This document shows, piece by piece, positions 8,437 to 20,815 of a stretch of 64,000 bases of DNA (within the stretch, counting starts at the first letter, position 1; every line of letters starts with the position of its first letter). The translations under genes and the position numbers were made by a program. The stretch is from Enterobacteriaceae bacterium RIT714 (GTDB lineage Bacteria; Pseudomonadota; Gammaproteobacteria; Enterobacterales; Enterobacteriaceae): assembly GCA_009668015.1 (NCBI GenBank), contig WJYB01000001.1, forward strand, positions 62,001-126,000, given 5' to 3'. The notes beneath the pieces were generated by a model. That model saw only the letters and a program-made list of their open reading frames with translations, did no database searches and was not told the origin of the DNA.

Positions 8437-9072
8437 TTAACCTTTTAGCAGCTCAGGCCATAAGCGCAGGGTGGTACGGGTAATACTTTGCAGCTTTTCA
8501 AGGCTTGCCCCCTCGCGTGCGCTGATAGACATCCCCTGAAGCACACAGCACAGAAACTGTGTTAACTCGACGGTATTGCACTGCGTCGGGATCTCACCGC
8601 GACTCTGACGCTGGCGAAGAAACTCACCCAACGTCTCTTCCTGCATGGCGTGGCGAGATTTCACGGTATTCGCGATCTCTTTGGAAGAGGCGGCGAGCGT
8701 GGCCGAGGTGTTAATCATAAAACAGCCAGCCGGCGTGTCTTTACTGGTAAAGCAGGCCGCGACAGCCGCGAAGTAATCCTGCAATGCCTGTTCAACCGTC
8801 TTCTCTTCACAAAACAGCTGCGCTTCATGCTTCGCGGCGAAACGCGTGATATAGCGATCCAGTACCGCCCGGAACAGGCCTTCTTTATTCGTGAATTCTG
8901 CATACAGCGTCGGCGCTTTAGCGCCTGTCGCTTCTACCAGGTCGGAGAGCGAAGTCGCTTCATAACCATGCTGCCAGAAGAGTGTCATGGCCTTATCGAG
9001 CGCCGCATCCCTGTCGAACACTTTTGGTCGGCCACGGCTTTTTTTTACGCAACTCGTGATGTCGGTTGTCAT
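8437..9072 (-). CDS. comR: ComR (YcfQ), TetR-family copper-responsive repressor of bhsA
   Basis: TetR/AcrR-type repressor, 211 residues. An AT-hook-like KKSRGRPK precedes the helix-turn-helix (ATSLSDLVEATGAKAPTLYAEFTNKEGLF). The C-terminal ligand domain carries several Cys residues, including CFMINTSATL and LCCVLQG, consistent with metal sensing but not proof of it. In E. coli, ComR represses the divergent bhsA (comC) and copper relieves repression. The gene sits divergent to bhsA here too, with two near-identical AATG..C.TTATAAAA motifs in the shared region, one on each side. Confidence 0.93.
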   Translation of the reverse strand: MTTDITSCVKKSRGRPKVFDRDAALDKAMTLFWQHGYEATSLSDLVEATGAKAPTLYAEFTNKEGLFRAVLDRYITRFAAKHEAQLFCEEKTVEQALQDYFAAVAACFTSKDTPAGCFMINTSATLAASSKEIANTVKSRHAMQEETLGEFLRQRQSRGEIPTQCNTVELTQFLCCVLQGMSISAREGASLEKLQSITRTTLRLWPELLKG

Positions 9073-9099
9073 TGCCGTTGTACCTCAGTTGGATTGTTG

Positions 9100-9218
9100 A
9101 ATGACCATTATAAAAATAATAGTCAGTGGCGACCAGCACTGATTTCATAAAAATAAATTAATCATATCTTTATGAAAAATAAGAAAATTAAAAATTAATT
9201 AATGGTCGTTATAAAATA
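9100..9218. promoter_or_regulatory. comR-bhsA control region with two candidate ComR sites
   Basis: AATGACCATTATAAAA (from 9100) lies 28 bases upstream of comR. AATGGTCGTTATAAAA (from 9201) lies just before the bhsA -35. They agree at 13 of 16 positions and share the same orientation. Between them an inverted repeat TTTCATAAA (9143-9151)/TTTATGAAA (9169-9177) spans the middle. Assignment to ComR is inferred from position. Confidence 0.45.
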
Positions 9219-9221
9219 GTA

Positions 9222-9251
9222 TTGACGTGTGACCCGGATCACATCTATCAT
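9222..9251 (+). promoter_or_regulatory. bhsA promoter with a CRP-type palindrome in its spacer
   Basis: TTGACG (9222-9227) and TATCAT (9246-9251) are separated by 18 bases. The spacer contains TGTGA-CCCGGA-TCACA (9228-9243), a perfect CRP half-site pair. CRP bound there should compete with RNA polymerase, so glucose-dependent repression is possible. Confidence 0.55.
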
Positions 9252-9316
9252 TTACCTATCGATCGTTAAGTAAATGACTAACGACTTTCCAAATCATCTG
9301 TTAAAGGCTAATAATC

Positions 9317-9574
9317 ATGAAAAACGTAAAAACCCTCATCGCTGCTGCTGTACTAAGCTCACTTTCTTTCGCCAGCTTCGCGGCTGTTGAAGTGCAATCC
9401 ACTCCGGCTGACCAACATAAAGTCGGCACCATTTCTGCCAACGCAGGGACTAACCTGAGTTCTCTGGAAGATCAGTTAGCGCAGAAAGCAGAACAGATGG
9501 GCGCAAAATCATTCCGCATCACTTCAGTCACCGGTCCGAATACGCTGCACGGTACTGCGGTGATCTACAAATAA
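9317..9574 (+). CDS. bhsA: BhsA (YcfR/ComC), DUF1471 stress-resistance outer-membrane protein
   Basis: Small secreted protein, 85 residues. The signal peptide MKNVKTLIAAAVLSSLSFASFA is followed by a single DUF1471 (YhcN) domain with the typical VGTISANAGTNLSSLEDQLAQKA and MGAKSFRITSVTG motifs. In E. coli it lowers outer-membrane permeability to copper and affects biofilm and stress tolerance. It is regulated by divergent comR. A strong bidirectional terminator separates it from convergent ldtC. Confidence 0.96.
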   Translation: MKNVKTLIAAAVLSSLSFASFAAVEVQSTPADQHKVGTISANAGTNLSSLEDQLAQKAEQMGAKSFRITSVTGPNTLHGTAVIYK

Positions 9575-9607
9575 GCCTGGCTTAACCCTCATTAATGCCA
9601 CTGCAAT

Positions 9608-9640
9608 AAAAAAGGCCCTGCGGAAAAGCAGGGCCTTTTT
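9608..9640. terminator. Bidirectional terminator between bhsA and ldtC
   Basis: GGCCCTGC (9614-9621) pairs with GCAGGGCC (9628-9635), with an A-run before and a T-run after. Confidence 0.9.
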
Positions 9641-9653
9641 GTGGCAGACGATC

Positions 9654-10619
9654 TTACATCGTTTGCTGAGTCACCTCGGTATGCGGCGTGACATCCACCG
9701 GCATGCCCGAGCGCACGTCCATTGCTTTTTCCATTACCGCGCTGTTTGCGCGGGCTTTGAACGCTTGCATGGCCGCATTCAGCGTAATCGGCAGCGTTTG
9801 CGGATCGTCGCCAATATTTTTTGACAGCGGCTGGTGAATTTCCACCAGTCGTCTGCCGTCCGGCTCTTCAGATACTTTTATCGGTGTGTTGATAATATTG
9901 ACCTTGGTCCCCGGCGTAATGACGCGGAACAGGGTCTCGATATCCCCGTCGCGCAGGCGTATACAACCCGAGCTGACGCGCATCCCGATGCCAAAATCCG
10001 CATTGGTGCCATGCAGCAAATAGACGCCGCCATAGGCCGCCAGACGAATGGCGTGATGCCCCATCGGGTTATCCGGGCCTGCCGGAACCACCGCCGGTAA
10101 TTCAATGCCCTGAGCTTTGTATCGCGCACGGATATTGGCCGTAGGGGTCCACGTCGGATTGGCGCGTTTATCCGAGACGGTTGTGACCATGGTAGGTGTC
10201 AGCGTGTCGCCGCCTAGCTGGCCAATACCGATCGGGTAAACGGTCACCTCATTTTTACCCGGTGGGTAATAGTAGAGACGCAGTTCGGCAAGATTAATCA
10301 CCAGACCTTCACGCGGCGCGTCAGGCAGCAGCGTTTGCAGTGGGATAGTCAGCACGCTCCCCGGGCGCGGCACATACGGATCCACTCCGGGATTTGCCTG
10401 CAACAGCGCCAGAAAACCCACATTGTATTTTTTGGCAATCGCCTCCAGGGAGCCGCCGTCATTTTCAACCATATGGAAGCGATTTTCCCCCACCAGACGG
10501 CTACCGGCAGGCGGGAGCGGCCAGGTATTCGCGCGGGCAGGAAGGGCAATCGCCACCGTTGCCGCAAGGGCAAAAAGAGCAATCCAGCGAGTCAAACGCA
10601 CAGTCATCATCATCACCAA
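9654..10619 (-). CDS. ldtC: LdtC (YcfS), L,D-transpeptidase attaching Lpp to peptidoglycan
   Basis: Periplasmic YkuD-type transpeptidase that links Braun lipoprotein to diaminopimelate of peptidoglycan. The signal peptide ends near residue 30 (LPARA|NTW). A LysM-like domain spans about 46-92. The YkuD catalytic domain has H203 in HGT and nucleophile C219 in SSGCIRL. The 321 residues compare with 320 in E. coli. The start may be any of several Met codons at the N-terminus (MVMMM). It is convergent with bhsA and sits downstream of mfd on the same strand. Confidence 0.96.
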   Translation of the reverse strand: MVMMMTVRLTRWIALFALAATVAIALPARANTWPLPPAGSRLVGENRFHMVENDGGSLEAIAKKYNVGFLALLQANPGVDPYVPRPGSVLTIPLQTLLPDAPREGLVINLAELRLYYYPPGKNEVTVYPIGIGQLGGDTLTPTMVTTVSDKRANPTWTPTANIRARYKAQGIELPAVVPAGPDNPMGHHAIRLAAYGGVYLLHGTNADFGIGMRVSSGCIRLRDGDIETLFRVITPGTKVNIINTPIKVSEEPDGRRLVEIHQPLSKNIGDDPQTLPITLNAAMQAFKARANSAVMEKAMDVRSGMPVDVTPHTEVTQQTM

Positions 10620-10724
10620 AATCCATAGTAATAATAAGGTTATAGGTATCTAAGGGTGATTGAACATTATGGCGAAGGGATGTGTCGGGATGTGCAGGTC
10701 GATTGCAAAGAGTTTGTAAATTAA

Positions 10725-10756
10725 TCACCCCGGCAGACGGTACGCCGCCGGGGTGA
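10725..10756 (-). terminator. Hairpin after mfd
   Basis: TCACCCCGGC pairs with GCCGGGGTGA (10-bp arms, 12-base loop), just beyond the mfd stop. Only a weak TTAATTT follows on the reverse strand. Confidence 0.6.
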
Positions 10757-10766
10757 AATGGCCGGA

Positions 10767-13700
10767 TCAGGCTACGGCGTTTTCTTCGAGCTGGCGCATA
10801 AAGTTGCGCACCCACTCCATGCGTGTTTTGCGTTCAGCCAGTTCCTGGGTGAACTTCAGACGCGTCGGGCCGTCCAGGCGATAATGCTGTGGTTGCTTTT
10901 GCAGCAGGCCGATGAGCCACACGGGATCGACATGATTTTTCTCAGCAAACTCAATCACGCCGCCTTTTTCGTTCCCTTCCAGTTTACGGATCCCCAGCTT
11001 CTGGGCCTGCTGGCGCAGACGGGCAATATCAAGAAGGTTACGCGCGGCATCCGGCAGCAGGCCAAAGCGGTCAATCAGCTCGACTTTAATCTCCTCAAGC
11101 TCGGACTCTTTTTTGGCGCTGGCGATCCGTTTATAGAACGACAAGCGCGTGTTCACATCGGGGATAAAATCATCCGGCAGCAGCGAAGGCATGCGCAATT
11201 CCACTTCCGTTTGCTGGCTGGTGAGATCTTCCAGCGACGGTTCACGTCCGGCTTTGAGCGCATCGACGGCATTTTCCAGCATTTCCATGTACAGCGAGAA
11301 ACCAATGGTTTCCATGGAGCCGCTTTGGTCTTCGCCGAGCAGTTCGCCAGCGCCGCGGATCTCCAGATCGTGTGTCGCCAGCGCAAAACCTGCGCCGAGA
11401 TCTTCCAGGGAGGCAATCGCTTCAAGACGCTTTTGTGCGTCGGTGCTCATGGATTTCGGATGCGGCGTCAGCAGCCAGGCGTAGGCCTGATGGTGAGAAC
11501 GCCCGACGCGCCCGCGCAGCTGGTGAAGCTGCGCCAGACCGAAGTGGTCAGCGCGTTCAATAATGATGGTATTCGCGGTCGGAATGTCGATACCGGTTTC
11601 GATAATGGTGGTACAGACCAGAACATTAAAACGCTGGTGGTGGAAATCGTTCATCACCCGTTCAAGCTCGCGCTCACGCATCTGCCCGTGACCAATCGCG
11701 ACGCGCGCTTCCGGCACAAGTTCAGCCAGCTTATCTGCCGCTTTCTGAATGTTTTCAACGTCGTTATAAAGATAGTAAACCTGGCCGCCGCGCAGCACTT
11801 CACGCAGAATCGCCTCGCGCACCACCAGGCTATCGTACTCACGCACGAAGGTTTTCACCGCCAGACGACGGGCCGGTGGGGTGGCAATGATCGACAGGTC
11901 GCGCATTCCGCTCATCGCCATATTCAGCGTACGCGGAATAGGGGTGGCGGTCAGGGTCAGGATATCGACGTCAGAACGCATTGCTTTAATACGCTCTTTA
12001 TGACGCACGCCAAAGCGATGTTCTTCATCGACAATCAGCAGGCCTAAATCTTTCCACTTTACGTCGCTTTGCAGCAGCTTGTGGGTACCGATCAGAATAT
12101 CGATCTTACCTTCACTGGCTTGCTCCAGAATTTGCGTCTGCTCTTTTGCACTGCGAAAACGCGACAGCATTTCGATCCGCACGGGCCAGTTGGCGAAGCG
12201 GTCGCGGAAGTTGTCAAAATGCTGCTGTGCGAGCAGGGTGGTGGGAACCAGAACGGCAACTTGTTTATTGTTCTCTACGGCCAGGAAGGTCGCACGCATC
12301 GCCACTTCGGTTTTACCGAAGCCAACGTCGCCACAGACCAGGCGATCCATGGCCAGCGGCTGGCACATATCGCTTAACACGGCGTTAATGGCCTGGGCCT
12401 GGTCCGGTGTGGTTTCAAACGGGAAGCTGTCGCAGAAAAGTTGATACTGTTCTTTATCGTGCTTAAAGGCATAGCCCGATTTTGCCGCTCGCTGGGCGTA
12501 GATATCCAGCAGTTCTGCCGCCACATCGCGCACTTTTTCAGCGGCTTTCTGGCGTGCGCGGGTCCAGGCATCACTGCCGAGCTTATGCAGCGGTGCGCTG
12601 TCTTCTGCGCCACCGGCGTAGCGGCTGATCAGATGCAGAGAGGAGACCGGAACGTACAGTTTCGCATCACCGAGATAGGTCAGCATCAGATATTCGGCGG
12701 TGATCCCACCCGCTTCGAGAGTGGTCATGCCCGCGTAGCGACCCACGCCGTGTTCCAGATGCACAATCGGCTGGCCGACGTGCAGCTCGGCCAGGTTGCG
12801 AATCAGCGTGTCCGGGTTAATCGTGCGACGGCTGTCCTGACGACGACGCGCCACCCGTTCACCCAGCAGATCGCTTTCACAAATCAGCGCCCGGTTATTC
12901 AGCGTGTCAATAAAGCCATGTTCGGCAGAGCCGATCATCAGATAGCGTCCGCTATCGCTCGCCTCGTCAAGACGGAGAATACGTTTCGGCGACACTTTGA
13001 TGCGGGCCAGCAGCTCGCCCAGCGCTTCGCGACGGCCTTCACTCTCTACCGAGAAAATCACCGGACCGGTGAAGGATTCGAGAAATTTTCGTAAATTATC
13101 CAGCGGCGATTTTTGCTGCGCCTGAACGGAAAGATCCGGCAATGTGTGGAATGCCAGGTTGGTGTTGGCGGCTTTGTCCGGCAGACTTACCGTTTTGAGC
13201 TGGACGCGCGGCCATTTTTTCAGCTCTGAAAACAGTTCATCGGTGCGCAGCCACAGTAGCTCAGGAGGCAGCAGAGGGCGCATCGGGTCCACGCCACGAT
13301 TTTCAAAGCGGGCGCGGGTTTCCCCCTCAAAACGGGTGGCACTGGCTTCGAGATCGCCGGTGTTGACGATCAACGTTTTTGCCGGGAAATAGCTGAACAG
13401 TGCAGGAAGGGGTTCGCTAAAGAACAGCGGCTGCCAGTACTCAATCCCTGCCGGCAGCGTGCCTTTGCTCACCTGCTGATAAATGTGTTCAGCGTCGCGC
13501 TTCACATCAAATTTATCGCGCCACTGGCTACGGAACAGCTCGATGGCGGTTTTGTCCGTCGGAAATTCGTGCGCGGGGAGTAAATTAATAGCCTCGACCT
13601 CTTCCAGCGTTCGCTGGGTGTCGGCGTCAAACACGCGCAGACTGTCAATTTCGTCATCGAAGAAATCGAGCCGATACGGTTGATCGCTGCCCATTGGATA

Positions 13701-14213
13701 GAGATCCAACAGCGCGCCGCGGGTCGCGTATTCGCCGTGCTCCATTACCTGATCGACGTGGCGATAGCCTGCGCTGTCGAGCTGCGCCCGCAGCGCATCC
13801 CGCGATAAACGCTCGCCTTTTTTCATCACCAGCGCATGACCGTGCAGATAACTGTGCGGGCAGACGCGCTGCATCAGCGTATTCACCGGGACAATCAACA
13901 CGCCACGCTGCATGGAAGGCAGCTGATAGAGGGTGGAAAGTCGCGAGGAGATAATCTCCTGGTGCGGGGAAAAACTGTCATAAGGCAGTGTTTCCCAGTC
14001 GGCCAGACTAAAGACCAGGCTGTCGGTGAACTGGCGGATTTCATCATGCAGACGGAGTGCATTTTGCATATCGGGGGCAACCAGCACCACCGGTCCGGCG
14101 TGACGTTCTGCGATCTCTGCAACGAGCGTGGCACAGGCTGCACCTGTCAGTTCACCTAACTGACGCTGGTCGCCCGCTTTGCCGGGCAAGGAGTAACGAT
14201 ATTGTTCAGGCAT
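10767..14213 (-). CDS. mfd: Mfd, transcription-repair coupling factor
   Basis: ATP-dependent DNA translocase that removes RNA polymerase stalled at lesions and recruits UvrA. At 1148 residues it equals the E. coli length. Visible in order: a UvrB-homology region (about 1-340), the RNA-polymerase interaction domain (VHLEHGVGRYAG near 480), RecG-like motor motifs (Walker A GDVGFGKTE near 630; DEEHRFG; ATPIPRTLNMA; QLRGRVGRSHHQAYAWL) and the C-terminal autoinhibitory D7 region. It is monocistronic and transcribed toward ldtC. Confidence 0.99.
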   Translation of the reverse strand: MPEQYRYSLPGKAGDQRQLGELTGAACATLVAEIAERHAGPVVLVAPDMQNALRLHDEIRQFTDSLVFSLADWETLPYDSFSPHQEIISSRLSTLYQLPSMQRGVLIVPVNTLMQRVCPHSYLHGHALVMKKGERLSRDALRAQLDSAGYRHVDQVMEHGEYATRGALLDLYPMGSDQPYRLDFFDDEIDSLRVFDADTQRTLEEVEAINLLPAHEFPTDKTAIELFRSQWRDKFDVKRDAEHIYQQVSKGTLPAGIEYWQPLFFSEPLPALFSYFPAKTLIVNTGDLEASATRFEGETRARFENRGVDPMRPLLPPELLWLRTDELFSELKKWPRVQLKTVSLPDKAANTNLAFHTLPDLSVQAQQKSPLDNLRKFLESFTGPVIFSVESEGRREALGELLARIKVSPKRILRLDEASDSGRYLMIGSAEHGFIDTLNNRALICESDLLGERVARRRQDSRRTINPDTLIRNLAELHVGQPIVHLEHGVGRYAGMTTLEAGGITAEYLMLTYLGDAKLYVPVSSLHLISRYAGGAEDSAPLHKLGSDAWTRARQKAAEKVRDVAAELLDIYAQRAAKSGYAFKHDKEQYQLFCDSFPFETTPDQAQAINAVLSDMCQPLAMDRLVCGDVGFGKTEVAMRATFLAVENNKQVAVLVPTTLLAQQHFDNFRDRFANWPVRIEMLSRFRSAKEQTQILEQASEGKIDILIGTHKLLQSDVKWKDLGLLIVDEEHRFGVRHKERIKAMRSDVDILTLTATPIPRTLNMAMSGMRDLSIIATPPARRLAVKTFVREYDSLVVREAILREVLRGGQVYYLYNDVENIQKAADKLAELVPEARVAIGHGQMRERELERVMNDFHHQRFNVLVCTTIIETGIDIPTANTIIIERADHFGLAQLHQLRGRVGRSHHQAYAWLLTPHPKSMSTDAQKRLEAIASLEDLGAGFALATHDLEIRGAGELLGEDQSGSMETIGFSLYMEMLENAVDALKAGREPSLEDLTSQQTEVELRMPSLLPDDFIPDVNTRLSFYKRIASAKKESELEEIKVELIDRFGLLPDAARNLLDIARLRQQAQKLGIRKLEGNEKGGVIEFAEKNHVDPVWLIGLLQKQPQHYRLDGPTRLKFTQELAERKTRMEWVRNFMRQLEENAVA

Positions 14214-14339
14214 GGCTATGTCAGAGTCTCTTATGGATATATACCCAAAAAACAGTATTGGGGCATATCACTGATACGCAATGTCATTATTATCCTTGAT
14301 CGTTTTACATTAGCAAACCGGAACTGCACAGAGGCGACA

Positions 14340-14361
14340 TTCGCCCTCCGAAGAGGGCGAA
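14340..14361 (-). terminator. CGAA-loop hairpin after ycfT
   Basis: TTCGCCCTC and GAGGGCGAA (9-bp arms) around CGAA, 9 bases beyond the ycfT stop. There is no T-run. It resembles the CCCTC/GAGGG hairpin family seen elsewhere in this window. Confidence 0.5.
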
Positions 14362-14369
14362 GAAGGGGA

Positions 14370-15443
14370 TTAGCGGGTGGCCTCTACGGGAGCGAGGCGC
14401 GCAGGCGGGGTAAAAAACACATCGCCAAACAGCGCGCTGGATACTTTGCGTGCGCCAAGGCCAAACAGGGTACATATCACCAGGCTGATAAACGGATAGA
14501 TCAGGATAAGAGTGAGTTCTGCCCACACGGGCCAGTCACCCGCATTGAGTTGGCTAATGAGGAAGAGACTGAATCCCTCAATTAAGATCCGGTGGGTGGT
14601 GTAAATCGCAATGGTGTTGGAGCCAACCACATTCAGCAGGTTATTCGACTGCACGCTGTAGCGCTGCTCAATGCTGTAGAACAGCTTCATGATCAGCAGA
14701 ATTGAGAGCAGCGAAAGCAACAGCGGGACGTTCGTAAACCACAGCACGACGGATACCGCGCCAAAGGCGACGATCGGCAGCCAGTAGCGTCGTAATGCCA
14801 TACCTTTCATCCACGCCATCAACTCTGCGCCATACCAGGCCCCGAGACTGTAATAGATCATATTGCGCACGACGCTGTTCATTCCCCACCACGGCAAGGG
14901 CAGGAAGTTAATCGCCACGCTCACCAGCGCCAGCAAGCCGAGTACAGGCAGCCTCCAGCGGCTTAACAATTTGCACAGTGTGAAATAGACAATCAGGGCG
15001 TACAGATACCAAAGACTGGTGCTGGCGGTAAGCATGCCGCGTATAAAACCGGTTAACGAATCGGCGTAAGCGGCGTTGGAAGAGGTCACCAGGTCGCGAT
15101 CCGGTGCCAGCCACGCATTCAGATGGCTCAGGGCTTGCCACTGCAGAACACCCCATAGCGCCAGTACCCAGACAATACTCCAGATCCGTTTATCCAGACT
15201 GGCGCGCCAGCCGACTTCATCAATGTAGCGACGAATTAAGTAGCCCGAGATAAAGAAAAACACCGGCATACGAAACGGTGCAAGATAGAGATTGAAATAG
15301 ACCCAGCATTTGGCGAGCAGACCCGATAACGGGTGTTGCAGCCCGTCAAGGTGAGGATAAAAGGTAATCACCGAGTGGTAAATCACCACCAGGCAGATGC
15401 ACAGACCTTTTATCTGATTAATCCATAATGCTTTTTGTTTCAT
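14370..15443 (-). CDS. ycfT: YcfT, acyltransferase-3-like inner-membrane protein
   Basis: Polytopic inner-membrane protein of the acyltransferase family 3 (OafA/OPG-like). The N-terminal helix WINQIKGLCICLVVIYHSVI carries the conserved (D/K)-x-R/K...H motif region. APFRMPVFFFISGYLIRRY is the second signature of the family, followed by about eight more hydrophobic spans. I start at ATG 15443 (MKQKALW), giving 357 residues, equal to E. coli; a longer frame upstream has no homology. The acyl acceptor is unknown. It is divergent from lolC. Confidence 0.9.
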   Translation of the reverse strand: MKQKALWINQIKGLCICLVVIYHSVITFYPHLDGLQHPLSGLLAKCWVYFNLYLAPFRMPVFFFISGYLIRRYIDEVGWRASLDKRIWSIVWVLALWGVLQWQALSHLNAWLAPDRDLVTSSNAAYADSLTGFIRGMLTASTSLWYLYALIVYFTLCKLLSRWRLPVLGLLALVSVAINFLPLPWWGMNSVVRNMIYYSLGAWYGAELMAWMKGMALRRYWLPIVAFGAVSVVLWFTNVPLLLSLLSILLIMKLFYSIEQRYSVQSNNLLNVVGSNTIAIYTTHRILIEGFSLFLISQLNAGDWPVWAELTLILIYPFISLVICTLFGLGARKVSSALFGDVFFTPPARLAPVEATR

Positions 15444-15650
15444 CGGTAACCGATACCTGTTTTGCCATAAACGTGCCGTTAATGCTGGGCGAACAGGCTG
15501 GCGTTGTAACGGGTAAGAGTCTGTATCCGGAAGATTTTCAGAAAAGGTGGAGGGAACGCTAAGGGGCAACGATGGGGAGATAAGAGGGTAGCGCGCTGAT
15601 TTTTCTTGTTTTTTCGTGAAAATGATTACCAAAGCTTACGGTTTCAGTCA

Positions 15651-18850
<3,200 letters not shown>

Positions 18851-18902
18851 TTACGTCATGGTTTGACGGCTCAAGCCGCCAAATCAAAAAGAGGAATGCG
18901 TT

Positions 18903-19814
18903 ATGTATTATGGATTTGATATTGGCGGCACGAAAATTGCGCTTGGCGTATTTGATGAAAATCTGCGCTTACAGTGGGAAACCCGCGTTCCCACGCCGCG
19001 TGAAAGTTATGATCACTTTTTAACGGCCATTGCCGCGCTGGTGGCCGAAGCCGATACCCGTTTTGGCGTGAAAGGCTCCGTGGGCATCGGTATTCCGGGG
19101 ATGCCGGAAACCGACGACGGTACGCTGTATGCCGCCAACGTGCCTGCCGCCAGCGGCAAACCGCTGCGCGCCGATCTCTCTGCTCTCCTTGAACGCGATG
19201 TTCGTCTTGATAACGATGCCAACTGCTTTGCGCTTTCCGAAGCCTGGGACGGTGACTTTCGCCAGTATCCGCTGGTGATGGGGCTGATTCTGGGAACAGG
19301 CGTCGGCGGCGGTCTTATCCTCAACGGGAAACCGATCACCGGACGCAGCTACATCACCGGCGAGTTTGGCCACATCCGCCTGCCGGTGGATGCGCTGGAG
19401 GTCGTCGGGCGTGATTTTCCCCTGACGCGTTGCGGCTGCGGGCAGCATGGCTGTATTGAGAATTATCTGTCGGGCGGCGGGTTTGCGTGGCTTTACGAAC
19501 ACTTCTATCATCAGAAACTCAAGGCTCCGGAAATCATCACCTTGTGGGAACAGGGGGATGAACAGGCGCGTGAACACGTTGAACGCTATCTGGATCTGCT
19601 GGCGGTGTGTCTGGGCAATATTTTGACCATTGTCGATCCCGATCTGCTGGTGATCGGGGGCGGGTTATCAAACTTTTCGGCGATCACGGAACAGCTGTCC
19701 GGGCGATTGCCCCGTCATTTGCTGCCGGTCGCACGCGTACCGCGTATTGAACGCGCGCGTCATGGGGATGCGGGAGGAATGCGCGGTGCGGCGTTCCTTC
19801 ATCTCACCCGTTAG
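18903..19814 (+). CDS. nagK: NagK, N-acetylglucosamine kinase (ROK family)
   Basis: Phosphorylates GlcNAc released during peptidoglycan recycling. The N-terminal phosphate-1 motif [12 protein letters not shown] is followed by [21 protein letters not shown] with the catalytic Asp, [12 protein letters not shown], and the zinc-binding ROK signature [17 protein letters not shown]. The 303 residues equal E. coli. The ribosome-binding site is AAAGAGG before the ATG. It partners in pathway with nagZ and is followed 15 bases later by cobB, as in E. coli. Confidence 0.98.
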   Translation: MYYGFDIGGTKIALGVFDENLRLQWETRVPTPRESYDHFLTAIAALVAEADTRFGVKGSVGIGIPGMPETDDGTLYAANVPAASGKPLRADLSALLERDVRLDNDANCFALSEAWDGDFRQYPLVMGLILGTGVGGGLILNGKPITGRSYITGEFGHIRLPVDALEVVGRDFPLTRCGCGQHGCIENYLSGGGFAWLYEHFYHQKLKAPEIITLWEQGDEQAREHVERYLDLLAVCLGNILTIVDPDLLVIGGGLSNFSAITEQLSGRLPRHLLPVARVPRIERARHGDAGGMRGAAFLHLTR

Positions 19815-19829
19815 TTAAACGAGGTTACT

Positions 19830-20651
19830 ATGCTGTCGCGTCGGTTACATCGACTGAGCCGTTTTCGTAAAACCAAACGCCGCCTGCGTGAGCGCTTGCG
19901 CCAGCGGATATTTTTCAGAGACAGGGTGATGCCAGAAGGAATGGAAAAGCCAAGAGTTGTGGTGTTGACCGGGGCGGGGATCTCGGCGGAATCGGGTATT
20001 CGTACCTTCCGCGCCGCGGACGGACTGTGGGAAGAGCACCGCGTCGAAGACGTGGCGACACCGGAAGGTTTCGCCCGTGATCCTGAGCTGGTGCAAAGGT
20101 TCTATAACGAGCGCCGCCGCCAGCTGCAGTCGCCGGAGATTGCACCCAATGCGGCGCATCTGGCGCTGGCCAGGCTGGAAGAAGCGCTGGGCGACCGCTT
20201 TTTGCTGGTGACGCAGAACATCGACAACCTGCATGAACGCGCCGGGAATCACAACATTATCCACATGCACGGCGAGCTGTTAAAAGTGCGCTGTGCCTGG
20301 AGCGGCCAGGTTCTCGACTGGACCGGCGATATCACCGCTGATGATAAATGCCATTGCTGCCAGTTCCCGTCTCCGCTGCGCCCGCATGTAGTGTGGTTTG
20401 GCGAAATGCCGCTCGGTATGGATGATATCTACAGCGCGCTGGCGATGGCCGATGTTTTTATCGCGATTGGAACATCCGGGCACGTCTATCCGGCAGCCGG
20501 TTTCGTTCATGAGGCCCGACTGCACGGAGCGCATACGGTCGAACTCAATCTGGAGCCAAGCCAGGTAGGGAGCGAATTTGAAGAGAAACACTATGGACTG
20601 GCAAGTGCGGTGGTGCCGGATTTTGTCGAGAAGTTGTTGAAAGGATTGTAA
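19830..20651 (+). CDS. cobB: CobB, NAD-dependent protein deacylase (sirtuin)
   Basis: Removes acetyl and succinyl groups from lysines, for example in acetyl-CoA synthetase, using NAD. Sirtuin motifs are [34 protein letters not shown] with the catalytic His, the zinc-ribbon Cys VRC and DKCHCC, and [13 protein letters not shown]. The basic N-terminal extension [20 protein letters not shown] corresponds to the long E. coli isoform; a shorter form could start at the internal ATG near residue 35. At 273 residues it lacks the last few residues of the E. coli protein. Confidence 0.97.
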   Translation: MLSRRLHRLSRFRKTKRRLRERLRQRIFFRDRVMPEGMEKPRVVVLTGAGISAESGIRTFRAADGLWEEHRVEDVATPEGFARDPELVQRFYNERRRQLQSPEIAPNAAHLALARLEEALGDRFLLVTQNIDNLHERAGNHNIIHMHGELLKVRCAWSGQVLDWTGDITADDKCHCCQFPSPLRPHVVWFGEMPLGMDDIYSALAMADVFIAIGTSGHVYPAAGFVHEARLHGAHTVELNLEPSQVGSEFEEKHYGLASAVVPDFVEKLLKGL

Positions 20652-20658
20652 GTATTTT

Positions 20659-20801
20659 CCCCTCACCCTAACCCTCTCCCCAAAGGGGAGAGGGGATCGC
20701 TCGGTGCTGTCTTTTCCCCCTTGCCTCAAAGAGGAGAGGGAATCGCTCGATGCCGTCTTTTCCCCCTCGCCCCTTTGGGGAGTGGGACGGGGTGAGGGGG
20801 C
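20659..20801. repeat. Compound CCCTC/GAGGG inverted and tandem repeat between cobB and potD
   Basis: CCCCTCACC at the left edge mirrors GGTGAGGGG at the right edge. Inside is a perfect 10-bp hairpin, CCCTCTCCCC (20672-20681) and GGGGAGAGGG (20685-20694). A unit ATCGCTCG.TGC.GTCTTTTC is repeated about 46 bases apart (starting near 20696 and 20742). No coding sequence is supported. It probably also terminates the convergent cobB and potD transcripts. Confidence 0.8.
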
Positions 20802-20815
20802 CAAACCGCACGAAA

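Noticed and set aside
10758..14299. Long forward frames antisense to mfd
   Set aside because: Shadows of the strongly conserved mfd coding strand; no start signals or recognisable products.
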